DNA of 37,311 nt from an uncultured Acetobacteraceae bacterium (GCA_903900905.1 CAIUPC010000309.1:1-37311), one strand, 5' to 3'; counted from the first letter of the stretch, positions 1 through 9,305 are shown. Program-made: numbers and translations. Notes: generated by a model from the sequence alone, not told the origin.

Positions 1-291
1 GTGCTGATGCGGACGGGGGCGGAGATGCGCGCCATCGTCAACGCCAACCCCTTCCCCAAGGGCGACCCCGACCTGATCGGCGTGGTCTTCCTGCCCCGCG
101 CGGTGCCGGAGCGCCTTCTCATCGCCCTCGAACTCGGCGGCCCCGAAGACGTCCGTATGATCGGCCGCGAGATCTACGTTCATTTCCCCAATGGCATGGG
201 GCGCTCGAAGATGAAGATCCCGTTTGCGTCGGATGGGACGATCCGCACGTTGGATGTTATCGACGAACTGGCCTCCATGGCGGGGGCCTGA
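1..291 (+). CDS. DUF1697 family protein, 3' part only
   Basis: This is the C-terminal 96 residues of a gene that begins before the window; the frame is open from base 1, so the first GTG need not be the true start. The segment around 'ANPFPKG' and the later 'HFPNGMGRSKM' matches the end of the DUF1697 family as I remember it, whose full members are about 180 residues. The biochemical role of the family is unknown. The gene converges on the dehydrogenase gene that follows on the other strand. The family call is by pattern recall, not by a search. Confidence 0.7.
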   Translation: MLMRTGAEMRAIVNANPFPKGDPDLIGVVFLPRAVPERLLIALELGGPEDVRMIGREIYVHFPNGMGRSKMKIPFASDGTIRTLDVIDELASMAGA

Positions 292-302
292 TACCGGCCT
301 GC

Positions 303-323
303 CCGCCGGTTCAGCGCCGGCGG
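303..323. terminator. GC-rich hairpin between convergent genes
   Basis: A 7-bp GC stem (CCGCCGG / CCGGCGG) with a 7-nt loop lies just after the DUF1697 stop and before the convergent dehydrogenase stop. There is only a poor T-rich tail (TTGGTT), so function as a bidirectional terminator is plausible but not certain. Confidence 0.35.
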
Positions 324-347
324 CTTGGTTGCAAGGACACCCCGCCT

Positions 348-1328
348 TCACATCATCCGTTCGTCCACACCAATGAGATAGTGTGGTGCCTCCCCCGCGA
401 AGGCCCGTTTGATGTTGGCGATCGCCCGCCGCAGCCCGGTTTCCCCCGTTCCCGGCACGGAGGCCGAGTTATGCGGCGAACCGATGACATTCGGCAGCGA
501 CAGGAACGGATGCTCCATGCCGAAGCGCCCGTGGCGCACCGGCTCGATCCACCAGGCATCGAGGCAGGCGGTGAATTTCGGGTTGGCCTGCAGATGCGCG
601 AACAGCGCGGCCTCCACGATGATCTCCCCGCGCGCCAGGTTCACCAGGATGGCGTCGCGCTTCATAAGCCCGAGTTCCCGTGCCCCGATCCAGTTCAGGG
701 TCTGGGGCGACAGCGGGGTGCAGATCACCAGCACATCCGACACCGCCAGCATCTGATCCAAATCGGCCGGGGTGCCGATCCAGTCGGTGGGTTCGGCGGA
801 GGCGCCGCGACGGTTGATGGCGTGGATTTTCATCCCCATCGCCCGCATCAGCCGCGCCGTCGCCTCCCCGATGCCGCCCATGCCGAGGATGCCGCAGGTC
901 ATCCCCGACAGCATGCGGTTGCGGTTGCGCTGGTTGAAGTCGCCGGCGATCAGGGCGTTATGCTCGACCAGCAGCCGCTTGGCGGCGGCGAAGGTCATGG
1001 CCAAGGCATGTTCGGCCATGGGTTCGGCATAGGCGCCGCCATTGCTGGCGATGGGAATGCCCTCCGGGAACACCTTCAGCGGCACGAAGTCGACGCCGGC
1101 ATTGATGAACTGGATCAATTTGGCGTTTTCCAGCAGCGCCGGTTCATGCGGCCGCAGTTCCTTGGCGGTGTTGCGGCCGAGCAGAGCGGTCGCCTCCCGC
1201 AGCGCCTTCGCGCGCGCCTGATCGTCGAGATCGGTGAGGTAGATGACCTCCGCCGCATCGCCGAGCGCTTCGGCGATGATCGGGCGGCCCTTGGCTTCCT
1301 GGTCGAAGCTGACGACGACAGTGTTCAT
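348..1328 (-). CDS. D-2-hydroxyacid dehydrogenase, NAD(P)-dependent (second of a tandem pair)
   Basis: This is a member of the D-isomer-specific 2-hydroxyacid dehydrogenase family, which interconverts 2-oxo acids and D-2-hydroxy acids in the cytoplasm. About 326 residues, the usual length. The Rossmann dinucleotide motif reads GMGGIG, the catalytic Arg is in 'NLARGE', the Glu in 'WWIEP' and the His in 'SPHNSAS'. I chose the ATG at 1328 rather than the track start at 1340. It sits 2 nt after the stop of the upstream paralog, and the extra four codons overlap that gene. The pair is clearly one transcription unit. Substrate cannot be told from sequence; glyoxylate, hydroxypyruvate or another 2-oxo acid are all possible. 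Confidence 0.85.
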   Translation of the reverse strand: MNTVVVSFDQEAKGRPIIAEALGDAAEVIYLTDLDDQARAKALREATALLGRNTAKELRPHEPALLENAKLIQFINAGVDFVPLKVFPEGIPIASNGGAYAEPMAEHALAMTFAAAKRLLVEHNALIAGDFNQRNRNRMLSGMTCGILGMGGIGEATARLMRAMGMKIHAINRRGASAEPTDWIGTPADLDQMLAVSDVLVICTPLSPQTLNWIGARELGLMKRDAILVNLARGEIIVEAALFAHLQANPKFTACLDAWWIEPVRHGRFGMEHPFLSLPNVIGSPHNSASVPGTGETGLRRAIANIKRAFAGEAPHYLIGVDERMM

Positions 1329-1330
1329 GA

Positions 1331-2311
1331 TCAGAACCACGTGGCTTTGTTGACAAGATTGCGCAGGTCGCGTCCGGCGGCGAAGGCCTTGCAGTTATCG
1401 GCCATGATCTGGAAGCGGCGATCATTCAGATAGGGGCCATAGCCCGCCATATGCGGCGTCATCAGCACATTGGGCATGGTCCAGAGCGGGTGGTCCGCCG
1501 GCAGCGGCTCGATCTCATACACATCCAGCGCCGCGCCGGCGATCTGGCCCGCGTTCAGGGCCGCGACGAGGTCGTCGAGCTTCGTCGTCATGCCGCGGCC
1601 GATATTGATGAAGAAGGCCGATTTCTTCATGCGCGCGAAACGGCTGGCGTTGAAGAAGCCCTCGGTCGCCGGGGTGTGCGGCACGGTCAGGATGACGAAG
1701 TCGGCGCGCGGCAGCAGGTCGTCCAGCGCCTCGGGCTTGTGCAGTTCGGCCACGCCTTCCGGCGCGGTGTCGCGGCGGGCGTCGGTGGCGAGCACCGTGA
1801 CTCCGAAGGCCGCCAGCAGGCGGGCGGTTTCAGCGCCGATACCGCCGACACCAACGATCAGGGCGGTGGCTTCGGGCAGGTGCACGACGCCGTGGTCTTC
1901 GGTGGGCTTCTTCCACTCCCGCCGCAGCTGCTGCGGAATATAGACATGCAGGCCGCGGGCGAAGGCCAGCACGAAGGACAGGATATGGGCGCTGATATGG
2001 TCGTTGAAGATCTCCCGGAAGTTGGTCACCGAGAGGTCGCTGTCGATCAGTTCCGGGAAATAATACCCCGCCGCCGGGGCGGCCTGCGGCGCCTGGAGCC
2101 AGCGCAGCTTCTTGCCCGCTGCCAGCAATGCGGGGTTGAGCCAGCCGAACGCGGCCTCGGCATCGACGATCTCACGCTGCGCGGTTTCGGCGTCTTCGGC
2201 CACCACGACGCGGGCTTCCGGCACGGACTCCGCCAGGCGCCGGCCCCAATCGCGGGTGGTGTCGGTCTGCGGCGGGAGCATCACAAATTTGAACGAATTG
2301 GCGCCTGACAT
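1331..2311 (-). CDS. D-2-hydroxyacid dehydrogenase, NAD(P)-dependent (first of a tandem pair)
   Basis: Same family as its downstream neighbour but clearly diverged, so this is an old duplication or two separate recruitments rather than a recent copy. The Rossmann motif is GVGGIG followed by an Asp-ending strand (VTVLATD), which suggests NAD preference. The catalytic set is visible as Arg in 'NIGRGM', Glu in 'DVYEIEP' and His in 'TPHMAG'. The track ORF starts at 2491, but the first 60 residues are low-quality sequence overlapping the response regulator. The ATG at 2311 has AGGAACG just upstream and gives a normal 326-residue protein. A 7-bp inverted repeat (2324-2330 / 2344-2350) lies just before the ribosome binding site. 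Confidence 0.87.
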   Translation of the reverse strand: MSGANSFKFVMLPPQTDTTRDWGRRLAESVPEARVVVAEDAETAQREIVDAEAAFGWLNPALLAAGKKLRWLQAPQAAPAAGYYFPELIDSDLSVTNFREIFNDHISAHILSFVLAFARGLHVYIPQQLRREWKKPTEDHGVVHLPEATALIVGVGGIGAETARLLAAFGVTVLATDARRDTAPEGVAELHKPEALDDLLPRADFVILTVPHTPATEGFFNASRFARMKKSAFFINIGRGMTTKLDDLVAALNAGQIAGAALDVYEIEPLPADHPLWTMPNVLMTPHMAGYGPYLNDRRFQIMADNCKAFAAGRDLRNLVNKATWF

Positions 2312-2372
2312 GGGGACGTTCCTCTGGCCGGTTGGGTCTGCTTCGGCCAGCATACCATGCGAACCGGGGAGG

Positions 2373-3083
2373 TCAGGAAGTGGGCGGCACGAACACGTAG
2401 CCCACGCCACGCACGGTCTTGATCGCCTCGGGATGGGCGGGGTCGATTTCGATCTTCTTGCGCAGGCGGGTGATGCGCAGATCAACCGCACGGTCGAACG
2501 ATTCCGCCTCCCGGTGGGACGTCGCTTCGAGCAGCCAATCGCGGTTCAGGGGCTTGTTCGGGTTTTCGGCGAAGAGTTTCAGCAGTTCGAACTCGCTGGC
2601 GGTCAGGCGTTCCGCGCTGCCATCGGTATCGACCAGTGTCCGTTGCTCCAGATCGAGCACGCGGCGGCCCATCCGCACCCGCCCACCCACAGCCGCGGCC
2701 GTGGGGGCGGGCACCGATCGGCGGAGCACACTCTTGATCCGGGCCAGCAGTTCCCGCGGTTCGAAGGGTTTGGGGAGGTAATCATCGGCCCCCGTCTCCA
2801 GCCCGATGATGCGATCGACCGTGTCACCCGCGGCGGTGACCATGATGATCGCGACTTTGGGGTGGGTCTGGCGCAAATACCGCGCCAGGCTGTTTCCGTC
2901 TTCCCCGGGAAGGCCGATGTCGAGCAGCACCAGTGCCGGTTCTTCGCGCTGCAAAGCCCGGCGCAAGGCAACCCCATCGGCGAGGCCGGTCACCTGGAAT
3001 TCTTGTCGAATCAGATAGTTGACCAGGAGGGTACGCTGAGTTGCCTCATCCTCGACGACGAAAATACGTGCGCTGTCGGTCAT
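2373..3083 (-). CDS. OmpR/PhoB-family response regulator
   Basis: Two-domain transcription factor of 236 residues. The receiver domain (about 5-118) has the acidic pocket 'VVEDE', the phosphoacceptor Asp55 in 'LLDIGLP', Thr83 and Lys105 in 'LPKPF'. The C-terminal winged helix (about 135-233) ends with 'RLRKKIE...IKTVRGVGYVF', typical of OmpR-type DNA binding. The nearby giant hybrid kinase ends in an HPt domain, so a TorS/TorR-like phosphorelay ending on this regulator is likely. That link is inferred from proximity. OmpR-type dimers bind direct repeats of about 10-11 bp, and tandem TGTATCG/TGTCG half-sites occur upstream of the kinase. Confidence 0.93.
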   Translation of the reverse strand: MTDSARIFVVEDEATQRTLLVNYLIRQEFQVTGLADGVALRRALQREEPALVLLDIGLPGEDGNSLARYLRQTHPKVAIIMVTAAGDTVDRIIGLETGADDYLPKPFEPRELLARIKSVLRRSVPAPTAAAVGGRVRMGRRVLDLEQRTLVDTDGSAERLTASEFELLKLFAENPNKPLNRDWLLEATSHREAESFDRAVDLRITRLRKKIEIDPAHPEAIKTVRGVGYVFVPPTS

Positions 3084-3194
3084 GCCCGGCGTCGATCCCC
3101 ATGAATGAGAGGCGATCGAAGCATGATTCGTTCTGGCGCGCCATCGGGTTGCCGGCCTTCCCGCGCCGGGCCTTCCAACGGCGCCGCCGTCGTT

Positions 3195-3419
3195 TCAGTT
3201 CACGGTCGCCGACGGGCCGGACGCCGGGATGACGGTTTGCGCCGTGAGCACGTGCCCCGCGGTCTGTTGCGCTGCCTGGGCCTGGGTCATTTCGCAGCGG
3301 TCGAGGAAGCAGTGGATCGCGATCCCATTGATCGCAACGCCAGCCTGGGCCGGGCGGCCAGCGGCCAGAAGGCCGCAGGCGATGAGGGTCAGGGAGGCAA
3401 AGGTCATGGTGCGGGTCAT
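3195..3419 (-). CDS. small exported protein with a cysteine pair, unknown function
   Basis: 74 residues. The ATG at 3419 is preceded by AGGAGA at good spacing; the track ORF start at 3560 runs through the regulatory region and is not credible. A clean signal peptide (charged start, hydrophobic core, cleavage about after 'RPAQA') is followed by a mature part of about 50 residues. That part contains 'HCFLDRCEM', a C-x5-C pair that could form a periplasmic disulfide. I do not recognise the family. It lies 111 bp upstream of the response regulator on the same strand and is divergent from the hybrid kinase, so it may be a target of that system or a small periplasmic accessory. Both are inference. 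Confidence 0.65.
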   Translation of the reverse strand: MTRTMTFASLTLIACGLLAAGRPAQAGVAINGIAIHCFLDRCEMTQAQAAQQTAGHVLTAQTVIPASGPSATVN

Positions 3420-3514
3420 CGGTCTATCTCCTGTTGGGGTGAGGAGCGGTGCCCCTCTCGATGACCAGACCATACCGATCGAAGGTATCGCGATGATGTC
3501 GCGCGGCGCGATCT

Positions 3515-3560
3515 TTGTGTCGTCTGTATCGTTCCGGGCACCGCGATACAGACGATACAA
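3515..3560. promoter_or_regulatory. 17-bp inverted repeat, putative response-regulator operator
   Basis: Arms 3515-3531 and 3544-3560 match at 16 of 17 positions with a 12-nt spacer. Each arm itself holds two half-sites in tandem (TGTATCG-TC-TGTATCG in the right arm, read on the minus strand). The element sits between the divergent small exported gene and the hybrid kinase. A TACAAT that could be a -10 box (3556-3561) overlaps its right end, 42 nt before the kinase start. Tandem half-sites about 9 bp apart fit OmpR-family binding. No binding data are available. Confidence 0.5.
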
Positions 3561-3602
3561 TTATGCCCTGGCGCGCCCCAAAGGCTGTGACATCCTGCCG
3601 GC

Positions 3603-6600
3603 ATGGATCAGCATCGCCCCTCTATGCCCGCCGTTCGCAGCTTCGCCAGCGCCGATGTCGCCGCCGGCCATGCTCTGCCGCCATCCCCCGAACAGGAAGC
3701 CGCGATCCTGCGGGAGATGGTGCTGCGCCTGCCAAACGCGGTCGCCTATGTCGACGCGGATGATAAGCTCCGCCTCGCCAACGACGCCTACACGACGCTC
3801 ATGGGTACGAGCCGTGATGATGTCGCCGATTTGCGCAGCGCCGGGGAACGCCTGCGCTGGCAGTTCGAGACCGGACGCCAGCCTTTGACCCACGCCACGG
3901 TCGAAGCAAGCGTCGCCGCGGCGCTGGCCCGTCAGGCCGCTGGCGATGGCACGCCAGCGCTGCGGTACTTCCTGGGCCGGACCTACGAGCACCGCTTCAT
4001 CGCCCTGCCGGAAGGGCGCACGATGACGGTCTATCAGGACATCACCACCCTCAAGCAGCAAGAGGATGAGCTTCGGGCCACACTCGACTATGTCAGCGCC
4101 ATTAACGACGTCCTGAAGATCATCAGCCGTTCAGCCTTCGACCTGACGGCGGTGCTGCAGACGGTGGTCAGCAAAGCCGCCGAATTATGCGGCGCCGAAC
4201 GGGCGATCCTGTACCGCTACACCGATGGCGCCTGCCGGTTCGAAGTCGGCCACAATATCCCGCCGGGATATGAACAGGTGGAGCGCGGCCATCCGCTGGT
4301 CGCCGGCACCGGAACCGTGGTCGGGCGGGCGTTGCTGGACCGTCGGACGGTGCAAATCTCTGACACGCTGGCGGACCCGGACTATGCCGCCAAGGAGCAG
4401 GCACGGGCGGGTTCTGTCCGATCCCTGCTCGGCGTGCCGCTGCTGCGCGAGGGCGAACCGGTTGGGGTCATGGCGCTTGCCCGCTCGAACACGACGCCGT
4501 TCACTGCCGCGCAGATCGATATGGTCACGACTTTCGCCGATCAGGCGGCGATCGCGATCGAAAATGCACGGCTGTTGACGGAGTTGCGCGATGCCCGCCG
4601 CGACGCGGAGCGGGAGCGTGCGATGATGCGCGCCATCCTCGACAACGTCACTGATGGCATGGGCCTGTTCGACGCCAATGGCGACATCGCGCTTTGGAAT
4701 GATGCGATGTACGCGATCAACGGCTTCCCCCGCGATGTCTTCACGCATTTTCACAATGTCCGCGAGGTGTTGCGCTGGCAGGTGGATAACGGGCACCTGC
4801 CCCTCAGTGATGCCTCACCGGAGGCGGCAGCGGCGGCCCTCGTGGCCGCTTTCTTCGATGGTAATCCCCATCAAACCACCGTTCAGCGCCCGAACGGCCG
4901 CTGGGTCGAAGTGCGCTGGGATCGGCTGCCCGACGGCCGCCGCCTGTTCACCCATCGCGATGTGACAGCCTTGAAGCACGAGGAACTGCGTGCGCAGGAC
5001 GCGCTGATCGCCGCCGAACAGGCGCGGGCCACGATGCAGGTCCTGTTGGAAAACATGACCGACGGCGTGACGCTGTGCGAGCCCGACGGAACCGTGATCC
5101 AGTGCAACGATGCCGTCTATGAAATCAACGGTATCCCACGCGTCGAATGGGAACTGCGGCATATTTCCGACGGCATGCGGTTCCTTTTGCGCGACGAGCA
5201 GCTGAAAAATCCCGATTTCGATGTCGAGGCCGCCGTCGCCCGGCAGATGAGCTCCTTTCTTACCGGTGATGTCCATCGCCCCGCCGCCTTGCGCCCAAAC
5301 GGCCGCTGGGTCGAGCGGCAGTGGCGCAACCTCGACGACGGCCGCAGGCTGGTCATCCATCGCGACGTGACTGAACTCAAGGAACGCGAACTGGAGTTAC
5401 AGCAGGCCCGCGACGCGACAGAACAAACGCGGGTGCTGATGGAGACTGTCCTCGACAACATGACCGACGGGGTGATCCTGTGGGATGAGGCCGGCGAGTG
5501 GCGTTATGCGAACAAGGCGCTCTGTGACATCCAGCAGGTCAGTCGCGACCGCCTGGCGGAACTGCGGCGTTACGAGGCCATGGCGCGTGCCCGGCGTGAG
5601 CAAAACGCGCTCGACGATGCCGCCTTTGAATGGGCAATAGAACGATACCGCCTTGCCAATGGCGCAACCGACCTGCGGGAAACCAGCGACGGACGATGGG
5701 TTGAAGGCGCGTTACACCGGTTGACGAATGGCAGCACGCTCGGGGTTTATCGCGACGTCACGGCTCTGAAAAAGCAGGAAATAGCGTTGATAGAGCGGTC
5801 AAACGACCTGCAGGAAGCGGTCGAGTTCCAGTCCGCCGTCGGCGACGTCCTCAGGGTCATCAGCCGATCGGCGTTCGATCTTGAGGCGTTGTTGACGACG
5901 GTGCTGAACCGGGCCGTGGCGCTGTGCGAGGCGGATGCGGCGATCATCTACCGGTATCAGGATGGTGCCTGCAGATTTGGCATCGGCCTGGGCATGAGTC
6001 CCGCCTATCATGAGCGCGAGCGGTCGTTGGTGATCCTGCCGGGGACTGGCACCGTTGTCGGTCGCGCCATCCTTGAGGGACGAACGGTTCATATCGCCGA
6101 TGCCTGGAACGAGCCCGGCTACGAGCCCATCGATGACGCGAAGCTTGGCAATGTCCGATCCATGCTGGGCGTGCCCCTGATCCGTGCCGGCGTCCCAATC
6201 GGCGTGATCGCTTTGGCGCGCACGCGGGTCGCACCTTACTCGGACCGGCATATCGAGCGTGTTTCCACATTCGGCGACCAGGCTGCGATTGCCATGGAAA
6301 GCGCGCGTCTGTTTGAGGAACAGCAGGCGGCACAAAGCGAGATTGAACGCGAGCGCGCGCTGATGCGCGCCATTCTGGACAATGTCACCGATGGCATGGG
6401 CCTGTTCGAGGCCAACGGCGATATCGCGCTGTGGAATGACGCGATGTATGAAATAAATGGCTTCCCGAAGGAGATTTTCAGGGGGTTCCGCAACGTCGAA
6501 CAGGCCTTCCGGTGGCAGGCCGAAAACGACCAGTTCTACGGTGGTCAAACCAATCCGGATCCAATCGTGCGTGACGTCATGGGACGCTTCCTGCGTGGCG

Positions 6601-9056
6601 ACCCGTATCGCCGGACCGCGCAACGCCCCAACGGACGCTGGGTGGACGTACGATGGACGGTGCTGCCGGACGGGCGGCGCCTGTTCGCTCATCGTGACGT
6701 AACTGATTTGAAAGACCGCGAGCTGCAATTGCAGGCCGCAACGGAAGCGCTGGAGCAAGAGGGCGAGAAACTCGCCGCCATCCTGGACAACCTTCCCGAT
6801 GGCGTCGCCTTGTTCGCGGCGAACGGCGACCTTCTGCACCTCAACCCCGCTGGCTACGAAATCAACCAGTTCCCGACCGAACCGCACGCCCGGTTGAAGA
6901 CCATGCGGGACGGCCTGCGCTGGCAGTTGCAGAACGGGGTACATCCGTTGACGCAGCCATCGCTGGAAGCGGAACTCGATGCGCATATGGCGGTGTTTCT
7001 GAGCGGCAAGCCACATAGCGGCCAGTTCAACCGATTCGGCCGCTGGGTCGATGTCCAGTGGCTGCCTCTTCCCGACGGAAGGCGTTTGGTGGTTAACCGC
7101 GATGTCACCAGCCTGAAAGAGCGCGAGCTTGAATTGCGCGAAGCACGCGACGTCACCGAAAGGACCCGCACCCTGATGGAGACGGTTCTGGAGAACATGA
7201 CCGACGGGCTGATCCTGTGGGATCCCGACGGGGAGTGGCGTTATGCCAACAAAGCGTTCTGCGATATTCAGCAAAGCTCCCCCGAACGGCTCGCAATGTT
7301 GCGCCGATTCGATACCATGATGGACGCGCTGCTGGAACGCGGGCTGATCGATGAGGCCTTTCGAACCGCCGCCGTCGCGCGGTTCGATCGGGCGGATGGG
7401 GAGCCCAAGCTCCGCGCCACGCATGATGGCCGGTGGGCGGAAGGCGCCTTCCACCGGCTCGGCGACGGCAGCACACTCGGCGTCTTCCGCGACATCACCG
7501 CACTTAAAGTTCAGGAACTGCGGCTGGCAGAAGAGCGCGACGCGGCGGAAATCGCGCGCAAGGAAGCCGAGGCCGCCAATCAATCGAAATCTACCTTCCT
7601 CGCGACGATGAGCCATGAAATCCGCACCCCGATGAACGGCGTCCTGGGCATGATGGAGGTTCTTGATCATCAGGATCTGACCGACGCCCAGCGTGGCACG
7701 GTATCGGTCATGCGCGAATCCGCAGTCTCGTTGCTGCGCATTATTGACGATGTTCTGGACTTCTCGAAGATCGAGGCGGGACGGATGGAATTGGAGGAAA
7801 CAGCGTTCTCCCTGTCCGATATCGTAACCGGGACAATCCGGGCCATGCGTGCCCCGGCCGTCGCCAAGTCCATCCGTCTCGCCGCTGAACTTGATCCAGG
7901 CTCAGCCGACGCGCTGGTCGGTGACCCGACCCGGGTGCGCCAGATCCTGGTCAATCTGCTGGGCAATGCGGTGAAATTTACGGATCGCGGCGCCATCCAC
8001 GTCAGGGCCGGCACGGCCCCGATTGGCAACGGCGCCCAGCGCGTGAGCCTCTCCGTCACCGACACCGGGATTGGCATGGATCGCACCCAGATGGCACGGC
8101 TGTTCCAGCCCTTCGCCCAGGGTGACAGCTCCACGACCCGCCAGTTCGGGGGCACCGGGCTGGGCCTGTCCATCGTCCGCCGGCTGGCGCAGTTGATGGG
8201 CGGTGATGTCACGGTCACGAGCGAGCCCGGCGAAGGTTCGGTCTTCACCGTCACGCTGGTACTGCGCGCCGCGGCGGATGTACCATCCATCCTGGAAGCG
8301 GGCCCCAGCCTGACCCGGCTGTCCGCCGGTGCCGGCTTGTTGCTGGTCGTTGATGATCATCCGGTCAATCGGGAAGTGTTGGTCCGCCAGCTCGCGCTGC
8401 TCGGGCTGAGCGCCGATACCGCGGAAGATGGGGAAGTCGCGCTGCAGCTCTGGGAGCCCGGCCGTTACGCCGCGGTCCTGGCCGACATGCACATGCCGCG
8501 CCTGGACGGCTATGGACTGACCGCGGCCATCCGGCGGCAGGAACGTGCCCTGGGCGCGGCGAGAACGCCGATCGTGGCGGTGACCGCGAATGCGATGCGG
8601 GGTGAGGAGGAGCGGTGCCTGGCTTCCGGGATGGACGCCTATATCGCCAAGCCGGTGGGGCTGAACCGTCTGCGGGACACTTTATTACGATGGATGACGG
8701 TCGCGACCCGCGAAAAACCGGCCGTGACCCCGCTCGGAATTGGCATCGACCGCGAGAAACTGCGCGATTGGATGGGAGACGATCCCGAGGTGATTGACGC
8801 CCTGCTGCGCCGGTTCGTGGAAAGCGCGCATGAATCCGTGGCGGACATCGAACAGGGAATCGCGGCCGGCGGCACCGTTCAAATCGCCGCCGCGGCGCAC
8901 CGCCTGAAAGGCGCGTCATTGGCGGTCGGGGCGGAGGGGCTCGGCGATGTCGCTTCACGCCTGGAGTCGCTGGCGAAAGCGGGGCAGTTGGCCTTGTGCG
9001 CCGATACCCTGGCGCATCTGCGCCGGGAGATGCAGGCGGTGGCGCGATCACTATGA
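3603..9056 (+). CDS. giant hybrid sensor histidine kinase (7 PAS, 2 GAF, HisKA, HATPase, REC, HPt)
   Basis: 1,817 residues, no membrane segment seen, so a cytoplasmic sensor. Order with rough residues: PAS 40-155, GAF 163-330, PAS 341-460, PAS 478-595, PAS 612-725, GAF 741-905, PAS 920-1040, PAS 1057-1175, PAS 1191-1305, HisKA with His1338 in 'SHEIRTP', HATPase (N box about 1440-1463, 'DTGIGM', 'GGTGLGLS'), receiver with Asp1628 in 'ADMHMP', HPt with His1766 in 'AHRLKGAS'. The PAS units look like the PAS_7 type; most end in an 'RDVTxLK' linker. Residues about 163-725 and 741-1305 are an internal duplication. All phosphotransfer residues are present, so it should be an active phosphorelay kinase. 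The signal is unknown; GAF and PAS domains could bind a ligand, heme or flavin. The start has only a weak ribosome site; Met8 is an alternative. Confidence 0.95.
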   Translation: MDQHRPSMPAVRSFASADVAAGHALPPSPEQEAAILREMVLRLPNAVAYVDADDKLRLANDAYTTLMGTSRDDVADLRSAGERLRWQFETGRQPLTHATVEASVAAALARQAAGDGTPALRYFLGRTYEHRFIALPEGRTMTVYQDITTLKQQEDELRATLDYVSAINDVLKIISRSAFDLTAVLQTVVSKAAELCGAERAILYRYTDGACRFEVGHNIPPGYEQVERGHPLVAGTGTVVGRALLDRRTVQISDTLADPDYAAKEQARAGSVRSLLGVPLLREGEPVGVMALARSNTTPFTAAQIDMVTTFADQAAIAIENARLLTELRDARRDAERERAMMRAILDNVTDGMGLFDANGDIALWNDAMYAINGFPRDVFTHFHNVREVLRWQVDNGHLPLSDASPEAAAAALVAAFFDGNPHQTTVQRPNGRWVEVRWDRLPDGRRLFTHRDVTALKHEELRAQDALIAAEQARATMQVLLENMTDGVTLCEPDGTVIQCNDAVYEINGIPRVEWELRHISDGMRFLLRDEQLKNPDFDVEAAVARQMSSFLTGDVHRPAALRPNGRWVERQWRNLDDGRRLVIHRDVTELKERELELQQARDATEQTRVLMETVLDNMTDGVILWDEAGEWRYANKALCDIQQVSRDRLAELRRYEAMARARREQNALDDAAFEWAIERYRLANGATDLRETSDGRWVEGALHRLTNGSTLGVYRDVTALKKQEIALIERSNDLQEAVEFQSAVGDVLRVISRSAFDLEALLTTVLNRAVALCEADAAIIYRYQDGACRFGIGLGMSPAYHERERSLVILPGTGTVVGRAILEGRTVHIADAWNEPGYEPIDDAKLGNVRSMLGVPLIRAGVPIGVIALARTRVAPYSDRHIERVSTFGDQAAIAMESARLFEEQQAAQSEIERERALMRAILDNVTDGMGLFEANGDIALWNDAMYEINGFPKEIFRGFRNVEQAFRWQAENDQFYGGQTNPDPIVRDVMGRFLRGDPYRRTAQRPNGRWVDVRWTVLPDGRRLFAHRDVTDLKDRELQLQAATEALEQEGEKLAAILDNLPDGVALFAANGDLLHLNPAGYEINQFPTEPHARLKTMRDGLRWQLQNGVHPLTQPSLEAELDAHMAVFLSGKPHSGQFNRFGRWVDVQWLPLPDGRRLVVNRDVTSLKERELELREARDVTERTRTLMETVLENMTDGLILWDPDGEWRYANKAFCDIQQSSPERLAMLRRFDTMMDALLERGLIDEAFRTAAVARFDRADGEPKLRATHDGRWAEGAFHRLGDGSTLGVFRDITALKVQELRLAEERDAAEIARKEAEAANQSKSTFLATMSHEIRTPMNGVLGMMEVLDHQDLTDAQRGTVSVMRESAVSLLRIIDDVLDFSKIEAGRMELEETAFSLSDIVTGTIRAMRAPAVAKSIRLAAELDPGSADALVGDPTRVRQILVNLLGNAVKFTDRGAIHVRAGTAPIGNGAQRVSLSVTDTGIGMDRTQMARLFQPFAQGDSSTTRQFGGTGLGLSIVRRLAQLMGGDVTVTSEPGEGSVFTVTLVLRAAADVPSILEAGPSLTRLSAGAGLLLVVDDHPVNREVLVRQLALLGLSADTAEDGEVALQLWEPGRYAAVLADMHMPRLDGYGLTAAIRRQERALGAARTPIVAVTANAMRGEEERCLASGMDAYIAKPVGLNRLRDTLLRWMTVATREKPAVTPLGIGIDREKLRDWMGDDPEVIDALLRRFVESAHESVADIEQGIAAGGTVQIAAAAHRLKGASLAVGAEGLGDVASRLESLAKAGQLALCADTLAHLRREMQAVARSL

Positions 9057-9147
9057 CCGCATTGGCCGAACCTGCGGCTGTCTCACTCCGCGACGCCGTG
9101 GTGAGGCCAGCGCCTCCGGGTGAACAGGCCGTTAAAACGATCCGCCC

Positions 9148-9176
9148 TTGGACTGGTATGGATTGTATTTCATAGT
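9148..9176 (+). promoter_or_regulatory. possible sigma70-type promoter before the RND operon
   Basis: TTGGAC and CATAGT are separated by 17 bp in the 249-bp gap between the kinase stop and the efflux operon. The -10 box is a poor match, so this is a candidate only. No convincing operator was seen in the rest of the gap. Confidence 0.25.
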
Positions 9177-9305
9177 TCGGCGATGCCCCCCGATATGGTA
9201 TCCGGTGGTCATGACAGTTCAAGCAAATGACGGTCGCCACGGGTCGCGGCGGTTGGTGTTAAGTGTCTTCCAATTCACCCCGTGCCTGGGATGGAGTGCC
9301 TTTCG

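Noticed and set aside
381-1433. 350-aa plus-strand ORF
   Set aside because: It is a shadow of the tandem hydroxyacid dehydrogenases; no domain recognised.
5799-7670. 623-aa minus-strand ORF inside the hybrid kinase gene
   Set aside because: It is a shadow of a clearly coding GAF/PAS region; long open antisense frames are expected at this GC content.
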